This document shows, piece by piece, positions 1 to 10,765 of a stretch of DNA of 64,000 nucleotides. Source of the stretch: Toxonevra muliebris (lineage: Eukaryota > Arthropoda > Insecta > Diptera > Pallopteridae); assembly GCA_963691655.1 (NCBI GenBank), contig OY829326.1:91939235-92003234 (forward strand), given 5' to 3'. The translations under genes were made by a program, and so were the position numbers. The notes below the pieces were generated by a model. It did no database searches. It was given only the letters and a program-made list of their open reading frames with translations, and was not told the DNA's origin. Numbering within the stretch: position 1 is the first letter of the stretch; each line of letters starts with the position of its first letter.

Positions 1-1024
1 GATTATTTATAACTGTATTCGTTGAACAGTACTTATGTTTGTTACTCTCTTTTTTTTTGTTATTGTACTCATATGTCAATTATCTCCATTTTCTTCACTT
101 GCTGTGCAACTATTGAAAGAAGCGTGTTTTGTTACGCTATTCTAATAACCCTTTTGTTGAATAAATCATCTTTGTTTCGTCACATTAAAATTAGTGTATT
201 TTTCCTTTCGTTATTCAACAAAAACTTTTAAAATTTATGTTTGAATTATAATGGATATGGAACGGAGAGTGGCATTGAAATATTCAAAAATTTTGACCAT
301 ACAAAAAATTTATTTCTCAAACTTGAACTATATTGAACTTCATTCCAATTTGATCCACTCTAGTAAATATTAAACTTTTTAGCACATTTTTTTCTAATTT
401 AGATTTCATCAGAAACCTTCATTTAAATTCTCATTTCATGTATGAGGAATAAGCCCATAAAACTTGAGTTCAATTGGCGAAATAGTTTTTGAGATATTTT
501 TCTCATCGCATTGACTTTTTTGAAAATATTTTTTTGGGAGAACTCATTCAAAATTGCACATTTAATGCAGCTAACTATGATCTTACCTACTTAACACTCT
601 CTCAGAACTTCATTAACCTCTTCGGTGTCCAAAGTCACATATTTTTTAAAAGTTTTTGTGTACTAGATTAATTTTTTGAATTTATTTTAACTGCTTTTCT
701 TAATTTCTAATGTGATTAAAGGAAAACATAATTCTTATTTAGTTTCCTTATTTTATTAGAACTCGAGAAAAACAAAAATTAAATAATACGCAAAAACGTG
801 AGTACTTTTTCAGCGAAGAGGTTGAAACTACTCAGATCGATCACAAGTTTTGTAGAAATATTTAGTTAGAAAATGAAACCCCAAAAAATTTACTTTTGAG
901 TACCAGCTATCTAGGCGTAACTCCTTAATTCAATAATTGTTTTTATCAACTCTATACGTGGCGTTACTCCTTAAAATTAAAACCACAACACCCTTACATT
1001 TAAATATTACTTTTAATCTCCCAG
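1..1024 (+). other. Intron upstream of the first visible exon
   Basis: This is AT-rich DNA with no convincing coding sequence; the small open frames at 22-231 and 489-671 are T-rich and look random. It ends in a short pyrimidine-rich run and a CAG at 1022-1024, which fits a splice acceptor for the exon that follows. I see no recognisable mobile element. The gene's first exons and promoter must lie to the left of the window if the exon reading is right. Confidence 0.6.
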
Positions 1025-1422
1025 GTCTCCAGCGTCGTCGTCGCAGTTCATTGGCTCAACTCACCGATATATTGCGCGAATGGAGCGGTGGCGGTCCAAA
1101 GCCGCAACCTTCCCAACGTTCAAACAAAGCACCATTAAATCGTCGCGAAACATTAGCTGACTTAGCGCGCAGTCTTCCATGGCGTACATCGACTACCGAT
1201 GCCGCCACCGGTTCTGGTACCACCACTTACATAACACCACGTAAACGCCGTGAATCAAGTGCTGATTCCGGGATACGTAGTATGCGTTCTCGTCGCGATT
1301 CAAATACAGCAGAATTTGTTAAGCATTGGAATCGACGTGAAAGTGCTACAGCCGAGGAACCGGGAACGGTTACGGTGCCAGTAGTCGTTGAAGGTAGTAG
1401 CAGTAGTACTGGACAGAGAGGT
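1025..1422 (+). CDS. Internal exon A of an Arg/Ser-rich protein (RRxS motif array)
   Basis: The exon runs from an acceptor CAG (1022-1024; a second AG at 1031-1032 is the alternative) to a strong donor GTAAGT at 1423. It is clearly richer in G+C than its surroundings and open in one frame throughout. The peptide starts LQRRRRSSLAQLTDILREW, then becomes Pro/Ser/Thr-rich with repeated RRxS/T motifs: RRRS, NRRET, KRRES, RRDS and NRRES. The segment with alternating hydrophobic residues (SLAQLTDILREW) could be a short amphipathic helix; the rest is probably disordered. The exon ends in phase 0 and joins exon B in frame. I do not recognise the gene. A regulatory, phosphorylated intracellular region of a larger neuronal or signalling protein is a guess from composition only. 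Confidence 0.8.
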
Positions 1423-2441
1423 GTAAGTATTTAAATCTGTTATAATGTATAACTCACCCTTCCTATATGTACCTGTGCATGTCTATTCAAATGTGGTTGC
1501 TCACACTGGCGACATCATGAACGCCTGTCTGAAAGAGAGAGGTAGAAAAATAGGTAGTAAGAAAGAGATAGAAAGTTGCCTGTCTTTTTCAAACTACCTA
1601 CTTTTTCTAGGGCCACAATCAACGCATAAAATATCAGACACGATGATCTACATAAGTATGTAAGAAGATTATAAATTAAATATTTAATCCAAATATGATT
1701 CTCAACACGTCACTATCCAGTAATTAGGAAATGCACTACTTATATCAAAACAATACTTTGAAATGATAGGGAACTTCCCTAAGTGTTGATTGCTTAATTA
1801 AAAAAAAAAAATAAATAGGCATATATTTTATGTCTTTATTACACGATTTCATTTCAAAACTCAATTTATTTTTTAATTGGATAATATTGCAAACGAAGTA
1901 ATAGTTTTATCCCTCACAACTAAATCTAACTGTCTGGTATTTTTTACATTGCAATCCTCCTAATTGAATCCTCTTTATGCCCTAATACCCTACACAACTA
2001 CATACTTAGTTTTAATAACTGAAATCTACGAACACGTTCTTCGAACATAATATTATCAAGTAATCTTTTCAAATATTTCTTAACTTGATAAAATAGCTAA
2101 ATCAAGATTTTTTTATTAATCTTTTCTACTACTCAATTAAAAAATAATTCTAAAACAAATACTTCTAATGATTTGACTTGCATATTTATTAACTCTTTTT
2201 ATTATAATTCTAAATAAATATCTATTACAATACTTTTAAATCAACATTTTCAAAACACTGCCCTAAAAATTCATTACAGTAACTCAAAAGAACAGAACGC
2301 TTTCACTTATGTAACTGTCTCTTGCAAAATCTGACTTTTAAAACTCAATTCAACTCTGTCATATATTTAGAATTGCAAATTAGAGCTCTACAGAGCTTTA
2401 AAATTTTCCCAAACGGGCATAAACAATATATAAAATTATAG
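1423..2441 (+). other. Intron, 1,019 bp, between exons A and B
   Basis: It is bounded by GTAAGT at 1423 and TATAG at 2437-2441. It is AT-rich with no mobile-element ends that I recognise. The phase is 0 on both sides, so exons A and B join without splitting a codon. Confidence 0.75.
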
Positions 2442-3346
2442 GGTTCGCGTCGCGGTTCTGGCGAGAGTTATCTCTCAGGACGACGTGACAGCACAATCGG
2501 ACGAGCCACAACACCACCTCCACCACCTAAAATTGTCGGCATTAGCGCCAAGAAACGTGACTCTTTGGCAGCACCTGAGTTCCCCAATTTCCGTCAAGAG
2601 CAACGTCCTTCCACTAGTTCCGCCGGTTCCGATCAATCAGTACCATTAATTTCTACATCAAACTGCAATCAGGTCGATACAGCATGTCAAGCCCTGCCGC
2701 CTCCCACAATCATCACAAGTTCCGTGACACCGCCAGCGACCAGTCCCACTGCACCGAAAGGCAGACGCGATTCAACAACACAATGTGGCCGGGTAAATCG
2801 TCGAGATTCCAAAGCGGGTGTAAGTCCAGAACGTGCGCCACGTTTACAACGGCTGCAGAGACAAGCGACAGCATTCGATGAAAGCTGTCTGCCTGGTGGT
2901 AGCAGACGTGGTTCACAGCCTGCTCTGAGCCCTGATCCACCTGAGGATAATGGTGAACAGCGTACATCTCGACGTGATTCGTTGAGTCCGGATAGTGCAT
3001 CACGTGGTGGACGTCGTGATTCGCGTGCACATCTTTCTCCCGATCGTAGTCATGATCGTGAGGGGAGCCCACGAAGACAAACGCTACGCCGGCAAAGCTC
3101 ATCAGCAGCGCGTAGTTCACGTTCACCCGACTCGAATAGCTGCTGCTCATCGCGGGATCCAAGCCCATGTTCGCGACCACCACCACTGCCAACGACGGAA
3201 ACGAGCTCACGTCCGGCAATACGAAGACAATCAACTACCGAGGAGATTTTAATAGCACGCGGATTTCGCCGGCAATCGACAACGGAAGAGATGATACGCT
3301 GCCGGAATTTTCGGCGGCAAAGCTCGCAAAGTGATGATGTCTGTCG
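2442..3346 (+). CDS. Internal exon B, the longest exon: RRxS/T repeat region
   Basis: This 905-bp exon follows TATAG and is open from its first base, reading GSRRGSGESYLSGRRDS onward. It ends at donor GTAGGT (3347) after two bases of an Arg codon. The protein is Arg/Ser/Pro-rich and low in hydrophobic residues, so it is probably disordered. RRxS/T motifs recur along it: GRRDS several times, NRRDS, SRRGS, SRRDS, PRRQT, RRQSS, and near the end three spaced units IRRQSTTEE, FRRQSTTEE and FRRQSSQSD. The last two are near-tandem duplicates about 15 residues apart. A poly-Pro stretch (TTPPPPPK) lies early in the exon. The first part is easily missed because it has no ATG. The motif matches the PKA/basophilic kinase consensus; that it is phosphorylated is inference. 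The gene is unidentified. Confidence 0.85.
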
Positions 3347-3416
3347 GTAGGTATTTGAATAAGAACTATAAATATGGGAAGGTAATATGAAGAAACTTTT
3401 CTGTTTCTGTTCCTAG
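3347..3416 (+). other. Short intron, 70 bp
   Basis: It has donor GTAGGT at 3347 and acceptor TTCCTAG ending at 3416, preceded by a pyrimidine-rich tract. Removing it joins CG to T and restores an Arg codon in the series CRYRGRRDSS. This makes the splice assignment firm. A length near 60-70 bp is typical of small fly introns. Confidence 0.85.
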
Positions 3417-3520
3417 TTATCGTGGACGTCGGGATTCAAGTGCGCAAATCATTGACGGCACCATTGGCACAATGACGGTGGAGACCACTAGCACTTTCTT
3501 CGATTCCAGCACACAAACTG
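3417..3520 (+). CDS. Internal exon C of the Arg/Ser-rich protein
   Basis: This short exon of 104 bp continues the reading frame of exon B with YRGRRDSSAQIIDG and then a Thr-rich stretch, TVETTSTFFDSSTQT. It ends in a consensus donor GTGAGT at 3521, in phase 1. It carries one more RRDS motif, after which the character changes from basic to Thr/Ser-rich and neutral. The next exon would have to start in phase 1; I could not find a convincing one to the right in this window. Confidence 0.8.
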
Positions 3521-5816
3521 GTGAGTCTAATTTTAATAAGCACACATGTGCATCTTTTTATTATTTTTAAGTAAAATAATTCAAAATTCTGCTGAAAAAA
3601 TGTGTGCCATTCGCCATTGTTCTATCATTCTACCAAAATCAGCTTAGCGTACACTAGCTACTTTTTCGCTACCTTCTCGTATTTTAAACAAAATTTAACT
3701 TTTGTTTACATACAAAAAGTAATACTTAAAATATTTCTCGCTCCTTTGAAACTTAAAGCCTTTCGCCTGCGCTCTGGCATAAAAAACACTACTTTGTAAT
3801 TTGTTACGGAAATTACTTAAAAAGTTTCCCAACGGCAAACTTTAATCCTTTTTTTCTTACTTAAATGAAACTAAATTAAAATAAAACGCTGAACGCATCA
3901 AAAATTTCAAAAGCTACATAAGAAAAAGAAAAACAATAAGTGCAGGAGACAGGAGAGAGAGAAAGAGAGAGGGAGAGAGAGAGGGTAAGAGTGAGTGAAA
4001 AAAATTAAGAAAATTAAAAGCGTATGTTTACATTATGTCATTGTCAGCAGAAAACAGCGTAAACGTGTCAAAATAAACGAAGCAAACAACTCACAATATT
4101 AAATGAAACGAAACGGAAAAAAGCGAAGGATATAAAAAAACTTTAAGTGTTTCTTTCTTCGCTTTCAACTGAACTAAACTAAACTAAATGTTTAAGTTTT
4201 AGATAGAAGAAAAACAACAGTGCCACGATATAAAACTGAAATGAAACTTTCTCACGGGTAATGGCGAAATACTTTAGCTATTGAAAGGTGAAAACTTTTT
4301 CTTTAATAATACTTAATATTAGTAATGAAATTGGAAAATAAGTTTATAAGAATATGCAATAAACTGAAAGTTGATGGATTAAATAAGCTTTTGGAGTGAT
4401 GCAATTGGAATATTAATAATGGTTGCTCTTTTAGTAATAAGAAAACAATACGAATTTCAGACGTAGATGCAGATTAGATTGATTAGTGCTTTCAAAAGCT
4501 AAGGAATTAAGTTAAGTAACTCATTTTTCAGAGAATGTTTTATTCATATGTAAAAGTATGTGTTCCAATTAAATTTATGTTGCGTTGTTCATACTGATTT
4601 AAACTCTCTTTCCCTCTTTCTGTGTACCAGAAAGCAAAATTGCAAACTTTGTTAATTTTGGAAGTGAGCAGCTTGTGTAGGATGGCCTCGGTTAAGGAAA
4701 AAGTTCAAAATTTTTACAAATTTATTTAAAATTTTCATGTTAGCATATTTCGTATTATAATAATGGATTTTTCGATTGATTGAACTTAAATTGTATTTGG
4801 TTTGGAGCGTTAAATGCATTGTGAACAAATCTTCAAAAGATTGAAATAATTCTAAAAACCAAAACTAAATAAATATTTCATATCGTGAATATTCTTTGAG
4901 CTTCAAATGAAATTACAGTGTTTTTTTCTGTTTAATTTGCCAAATGAATTTTGCATAACGTTCTAGCATTTTCTGCGTAACGTTTCGGTGCCAACATATT
5001 TGGTCGCCAACCACTCAAACAAATTTTTATGGTATTTTTATAATTTCAATATTTTCCGTGATACTTTACCTCGGGAATAGATCATAGAAATTTTTAAATG
5101 ATTTGATACAAGAACTGGTTTTCCTATAATACACGACAACCTGTAAATCAAGCGTCAAAATGCGTAACGTTACCTCTGAAATTATTAGAGATCAAGATAA
5201 AGTTAATGGATAACAAATGTCGAGCCTGGGGTTTATTTTCTTATGCATATACAATATTATAAGATTTCATGAGTTATAAGACAGATATGAGGAAAACTAA
5301 GCAAAAATGGCAACGTACGTAATGTTCCAGTCCGCATTTTGGTCTATATGGGGAATTTTTATTTTTTATTCTTCCCCTCGAAAATGCTTCCTGCATCCGC
5401 TACTGCGTATGATATGGTGCAACTGACTTCAAATAATGAAAATTCTTCAATGTCGGGATATAAACCATTGAAAAATTTTAAAAATCAGATCAAAGTAGTT
5501 TGAAATTTGTTAGTAGGAATAGTGGGGCTTTAACATTAATGCCATTAATAATTTTTAGACCGAAAAATTAACGAAAATTAACAAAGGTTCTCGTTTTTCA
5601 AAAATTTAATTGGTTTATGACTTTTGAAAATTTATTTGTAAAAAAATTGTAAATAAAAAACTTTAGAAAAAGTTTTTGAAAAACACAAGTCTTTTTACCT
5701 GAGCGTATTTGTATATCGAATTGTTTACAAGCTGTAAGTCATTGAAAAGGACGGAGGTACCAGAAAAATACTTTTGTTGTACAGAAATGATGAAATAATT
5801 TTTTTTTAATTTTTAA
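3521..5816 (+). other. Start of the giant intron, no gene seen
   Basis: AT-rich DNA follows the donor at 3521. Open frames here are short and have no homology I recognise. It contains one purine-rich microsatellite (listed separately). Positions 4950-5340 contain several scattered copies of GTAACGTT, a small self-complementary word, but no bounded element that I can define. Confidence 0.6.
3944..3997 (+). repeat. GA-rich purine microsatellite
   Basis: An almost unbroken purine run of GAGA units with occasional GG and AA, followed by GAGTGAGTG. In flies GAGA runs can bind GAGA factor and exclude nucleosomes; whether this intronic copy does so cannot be told from sequence. Confidence 0.8.
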
Positions 5817-6361
5817 TTAACCCATTAAGGCCTGAGAGTTGCGAAAACGCAACGTTACCAATGTTTGCATATTCTGAACAAATTATTGAAAAATTGTATT
5901 TCCTTAGATTATACTATGTTTTATTTGATCTGATTTCTTTTTTTTAATATATATATTTCGATTCAAAGTTGACCATTTTTTCCCCCAATTTTCAAAATTA
6001 TTGCAAAAATTGAAAAACACCTTAAACTAAAAACTTCTCTTGGTGTTGCTTTTTAACAATCCTATATTTTATATAAATTCATTTTTTAATTAATTTTTGT
6101 CAACAATTTATTTAAAATATTAATTTAAACTTTTACGTTGCGAAAGCGCAACGCTGGGCTGAAGTGCTGCTAATTTTTCTTGTGTGGCAGCTCCGTTTTT
6201 GCAATGTTTACAAAATGTTTTTGACCAAAAAATAAATCGAAGGGATAGGGATAAGAATTTTTTTTCGAGTTTTTTATTCTTAATTAGATGAAGTGTATAC
6301 TCCATGTGAAGTTTCATCGATTTAGCACCAGCAGTTATATGGTCAGGCCTTAATGGGCTAA
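5817..6361. mobile_element. TTAA-flanked piggyBac-like MITE, 545 bp
   Basis: The left end reads TTAACCCATTAAGGCCTGA and the right end is its inverse, TCAGGCCTTAATGGG followed by CTAA, so the terminal inverted repeat is 15 bp and the right TTAA has one change. TTAA target sites and CCC-starting ends are the mark of piggyBac elements. Inside are two hairpins: GTTGCGAAAACGCAAC at 5838-5853 close to the left end, and CGTTGCGAAAGCGCAACG at 6136-6153. No transposase frame was found; the - strand frame over 6120-6410 crosses the right end and is not a transposase. It is non-autonomous. Confidence 0.8.
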
Positions 6362-6762
6362 TGTTATCAGCAGTATTCAATTTACTCACTGCCCAATAAA
6401 CAATATACACTTATTATAAATTTACTACCAACATACATCATTAAAGAAAGTAAATTTTAACATATTTACTTCACATTATCAAATAAAAAAAGGTAACCTT
6501 GATTGCATGTTATTGTATAAATCCCTGATATTTGAAATAAGAAGAATTTCAATTTTTTCTAAAACGTTGTAAAATTCAGGGTCTTTATTTAATTAAATTG
6601 AATATGATTGAAAGCTTATGTTCAGGTTCGCCATGTTAAACACAAAATATGAAAAATTAATGTTTTAAAGATAATGTTTGGGCGGCTTTTATAGCCGTTG
6701 CCACAGGTAAAGTGAAAAGCTTAGGGATATTTATACATTGAAAGCTTAAGCCTAGTATTGGA

Positions 6763-7118
6763 TTAACCCTCTAGTTACCAAATTTTTGATTGATAAAAAA
6801 AAATTGGAATTGATTAATATTGGCGTAAAAATCATAAACTGATTTAAGGAAAGTATTTTATTTATTTTTTTTATTTTTTTCATTTTTATCTTAAATACAA
6901 TCAAAAGAATTAATTTTCCTATTTTTCACAAATATTTGTTTTGACTGTCGCTAACTTCTATAATACGCATCATAACTCATAAGTGATGCATTTTTTTAAA
7001 GTTTGGGATATTCTCTAAACGATATGATAAAATCTAGCAACAGGAAACTGTTATGTTGGCGATTCCATCCCTTTTGGTGAAGACCGTCTAGAGGCGGGCT
7101 TGGGAACTAGAGGGTTAA
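6763..7118. mobile_element. TTAA-flanked piggyBac-like MITE, 356 bp
   Basis: Both ends are clean: TTAACCCTCTAGTTACCAA on the left and the inverse, TTGGGAACTAGAGGGTTAA, on the right, differing at one base in 19. Intact TTAA on both sides fits a piggyBac-type insertion. The interior is AT-rich and non-coding. Its terminal sequence differs after TTAACCC from the element at 5817, so it is a separate family using the same kind of target site. Confidence 0.85.
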
Positions 7119-8432
7119 ATTAAATTTCAATAAGTTTTTTGTACAAGTACTAGAATATTATAATGTTTCAAAAATAATAGAATAGTGGCAAATTTGCAAA
7201 TACAAGTAGAAATATAATTTAATTCATTCGGAACTGCACGAAGTTTCATTGATATGCGTTTCATTTATATGGACCACCTGCTAAAATTGTTCATCGAAAA
7301 GACAAATTCGCTGTATGGAAATTATAAAGAGAACAAAACAATATGGAGAACATCTTTGTATAAAAGTTCATTAAATAGCAGTTTGACTGCATAAACTATA
7401 AACTAGAAGTTTCTGTATTTAAAAAAAATTAAAGTAAACAAAAATTCTAATTTTCTGGGGCCAAATCGTCTGATCCGTGAACGTAGTACTCGTCACGTAA
7501 TTTCCACAAAAATACATGCAAAATACTTGCTTTTACGGATCTAACGATTCGACAACTAGTTTGTGGAAATAATCGATTTTCGCTTTCAACTTTAATCCGA
7601 TGGTTGCGATTAACAAAAATCAGATTTTGGCGTGCAGAAGTACGATTAAATTTTGAGTCCAATTACTGTAATGGCGCTCACAAAAACTTAAGTTCAAGTA
7701 CTTGATGTTTTTTGAGTAGCTAGCATTACTATAATGGTGCTCGAAATTTTTTGAGGTGTTTTTGTTAACGATTACAATATAATTTTACCTAGTTTAAACC
7801 AGTGATGCCTAGCAGTGCTATATGGTACCCTGTCGCTAAGCCGTTCCTGAGCCAAATTCAAAAAAAAAAATTTTCTCAAGTTACTTTCTTGATCTATCTA
7901 CTTTGAATCCCGCTCGTCCTCAATGGGTTAAATATATGCATTAAATGCTTTTAACTATAAATTAAAGGGAATATACAAATTTCAGCAACATTTATTCCCT
8001 ATAAACAACAACAATATACAAAATTTGAAATCTTCGAATGAAAATAAAAAACAAATTAGCATTTAAGTTTTATAGTTTATATAAAGAAAAATTAACCATA
8101 AATTAAACATAGAAAAAAAACACAGCCACGTATTATTTCTTAAAAAAATTTATATTGAACAAAACTAATTTCACAAAATAATTATGTGAAAGTCCATGTC
8201 GCCTTGGACTCCTAATGAAACCTGCAAAAGAAAATAATTTTTCGACCGGGGCCGACGATGTTAACGGAGATTACATATTTTAGTAATTTTTTTTTGATAA
8301 ATGGATATTTTTGCGGAATTTATATATAAACGAATCAGATAAAAAATGCTCAGTTTCCACATGTAAAATTAAAAAATAATATGTACCATCAAAAGCTTAA
8401 GCAATAGCAAACAGACTCAGTAGAGACATTCC
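7119..8432. other. Intron between elements; orphan TTAA end near 7930
   Basis: No gene is seen. CGCTCGTCCTCAATGGGTTAA at about 7911-7931 has the form of a right end of a TTAA element, but I found no matching left end, so it may be a truncated copy. A - strand frame at 7447-7662 (71 codons) matches nothing that I know. Confidence 0.5.
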
Positions 8433-9564
8433 TTAACCCTTATAATGGCATCACGGTCTGGCCAGACCTTTTTCAATTTTGTTAACATTTTTTTATTATT
8501 TGTAACAGCACTATGATCTCCAAAATCCATGATATCCTTAAATGACTATTTCTGAATAGATTTATAAAAAATCAGAGTCCTGAGGTATGAAGGGGGCGAA
8601 ATTTTGGTGATTTCAAAATTTTAGTCATATTGGTACCACCACGGTCTGGCCAGACCGTATGCATTTTCTCATAGTTTCCGATATTTTTGCTTTACTTAGT
8701 CGTTAGTAACGTGTTGTTTGTATGCATATAATTGAAATTGTAATTGAAAATAAGAATCCACAAATTATTATAGAAAAAAAAAACCTTTATCATCTTCTTG
8801 TTTTGGTTCCTCAGATATGGTATACCGTTTAAAGTATTTCTTTGAACGAGAGCTGCCGTGCCCACTTGCTCAAAAAATATCACACAAAACTTTGCGCCAC
8901 TCCGTCGTTTTCAATTTCATGCACATATTTCCTGAAGCATGGCGTTGTCAACCAACCCCTTTATACCAAATCTCAGTATTTCAAAGATTACATGGGAGGT
9001 ACCACGCCCATTTGAACCAAAATTCAGTTCTGAAACTCCAGTATAAACTCGGCATCGGCAAATAATATTTTCAGACAAAAAATGGTGTTTGAGATATCCC
9101 ATAATAAATATTTCCAACCCCATCCACATTTTTACTGTGGCATGGTATTGTCAGTCAGCGTCCTTGCACGCAGGACGCAGTAAACTGCACTACTGTACTA
9201 TGAATGGTATACTAAAAAAAGTATAAGGTTTGCATGGGAGGTATCCCGCCCACTTGTAATTACAAACTTTTACCAAGCTAATAGTAAGAACATAAACTAT
9301 AGCCGGGGATATAAACAAATTTTCACTTTTATATTGTTATTTTGTTTGATTATTTTCTTCATTGCTGATTCAAAACGTGAAATTTTTTCAATAATTAAAA
9401 ACTGATTTTTTTCAACCAATGGACAAATTACAAATGTACATTATTCTTACATAATATGTAGTGTTTTCGTACAGTTTTCATTTTCAAATAAATGCAGTAT
9501 AAATATATGGTGGGTATGGTGGTAGCAATGTGACAAACAAAACTGGTGCCAACAGAAGGGTTAA
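8433..9564. mobile_element. TTAA-flanked piggyBac-like element, 1,132 bp, non-autonomous
   Basis: The left end TTAACCCTTATAATGGCATCA and the inverse of the right end, TTAACCCTTCTGTTGGCACCA, match at about 17 of 21 positions. TTAA is intact on both sides. Two copies of a palindrome built on GGTCTGGCCAGACC lie at 8453-8468 and 8641-8658; the second is an 18-bp perfect palindrome. The middle (about 8870-9270) holds a separate repeat with the phrase GGGAGGTACCACGCCCA; related text recurs at 34300-34480. No transposase was found. Confidence 0.75.
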
Positions 9565-9936
9565 AGCCAGGAAAGACTAAGTTCTAAAATGGAAAATTAT
9601 TCTTAGATAAGTTAGAGGTAAATCTATGTCACAGATCTTTGGCGCCTTTTTTCGAAGTTTGATCCACCATTTTTAATTTCGATGGCTCAAAAACGCAAGA
9701 AACTTTAATTTATCGAACTCAAAACATTTTTAATGTTTTCGATCTGCCATTTGCTGTCAGTCATTTAGAACTTTCTGGAGGTCCATCCAAATCAAACTCG
9801 ATAAAATATATATATTTTTTTAATTGCCTGTTTATTATGATGAAAAATCGGTAATCTTTTTTCGATTCCTCGCGTTCACTTTGTTGCAATATGCTCATCT
9901 ATTTTATTACTTAAATAGTGAATTACTTTTCCCTCC

Positions 9937-10062
9937 CCTTAATATACAAGTATAAGAATAAAATTAATAAAAATAAAGAATAAGGTAGCGTGAATCGACA
10001 CCTTAATATACAAGTATAAGAATAAAATTAATAAAAATAAAGAATAAGGTAGCGTGAATCGA
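9937..10062. repeat. Perfect 62-bp tandem duplication (period 64)
   Basis: A 62-bp AT-rich unit starting CCTTAATATACAAGTATAAG and ending GTAGCGTGAATCGA is present at 9937-9998 and again at 10001-10062, separated by CA. I see no difference between the copies. The duplication is either very recent or an assembly artefact. Confidence 0.9.
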
Positions 10063-10666
10063 ATAACATAAAAAATTGCATCAAAAAAGAAAATACGTTT
10101 GAAAAAAATCTTTCAAACGACTGCAGTCAACTTCTTAACTTCTTCAGTTATTTATAGCAAAGTATGTATGCATGTAGGTAGCACATAAGGGAAACATTGT
10201 TTTCATAGTAGATGTGAAACGATGTCAATGTTAAAAAAGCAACAATTGGTGCAAATACGAATATCTGTTCATGCACTTACAATATAAAAATTGCAATATG
10301 CAACATACAGAATTCTTTATTTGATTGGTTGCAGAATGGGAAATGGAAATCCGAATGCCAATTACAGCACCTCAATGCTTTCCGATCTTTGTTAACTATT
10401 AAATGTTTCATGGCTATGAAAACGTTGTTTATTATGAAAGAAGAAAATATATTACTCATATAGCAATACCCCATCAAACCTTCTTACCCTTTGGGGTATT
10501 ATATGAAGCCAAACGGTCGCGAAACCTGTCAAAAGTTGTTCAAATATTGATTAAAATATTAAAGGCACAATTAGTTAAGTGCAATTTTTTCAAGAAATCA
10601 ATTTCCAAAAATGCCTTTATATTGAATTAACCGTTAGAAAAAACATTAAACAATATTGCTATGAAA

Positions 10667-10765
10667 GACTTTCATCCAAGTGGTTGCGATTCCGATTCCC
10701 GTTTTAGTCGGGTGGTTAATTATCATAACCTTCTTATATTCCTATCGATATGTAGTGAATGAGAA
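10667..10765 (+). mobile_element. SINE fragment (tRNA-Glu-like family), head partly lost
   Basis: The stretch GACTTTCATCCAAG through GATTCCCG matches the anticodon-loop-to-box-B part of the tRNA-Glu-like SINE at 41942-42014. It is followed by a body (about 10715-10765) that matches, on the opposite strand, the body of the SINE at 57560-57828, including CTATCGATATGTAGTGAATG. The box A head is not recognisable. The box B region carries a small insertion. Confidence 0.6.

Noticed and set aside
2713..3234. 173-codon - strand open frame, His/Val-rich
   Set aside because: It is the antisense of exon B; the RRDS codons (CGTCGTGATTC) read backwards produce the open frame. It has no splice or family support.
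2684..3252. Two further + strand frames (2684-2881, 2995-3252)
   Set aside because: They are alternative-frame shadows of exon B; the spliced RRxS frame explains the composition and joins to exons A and C.
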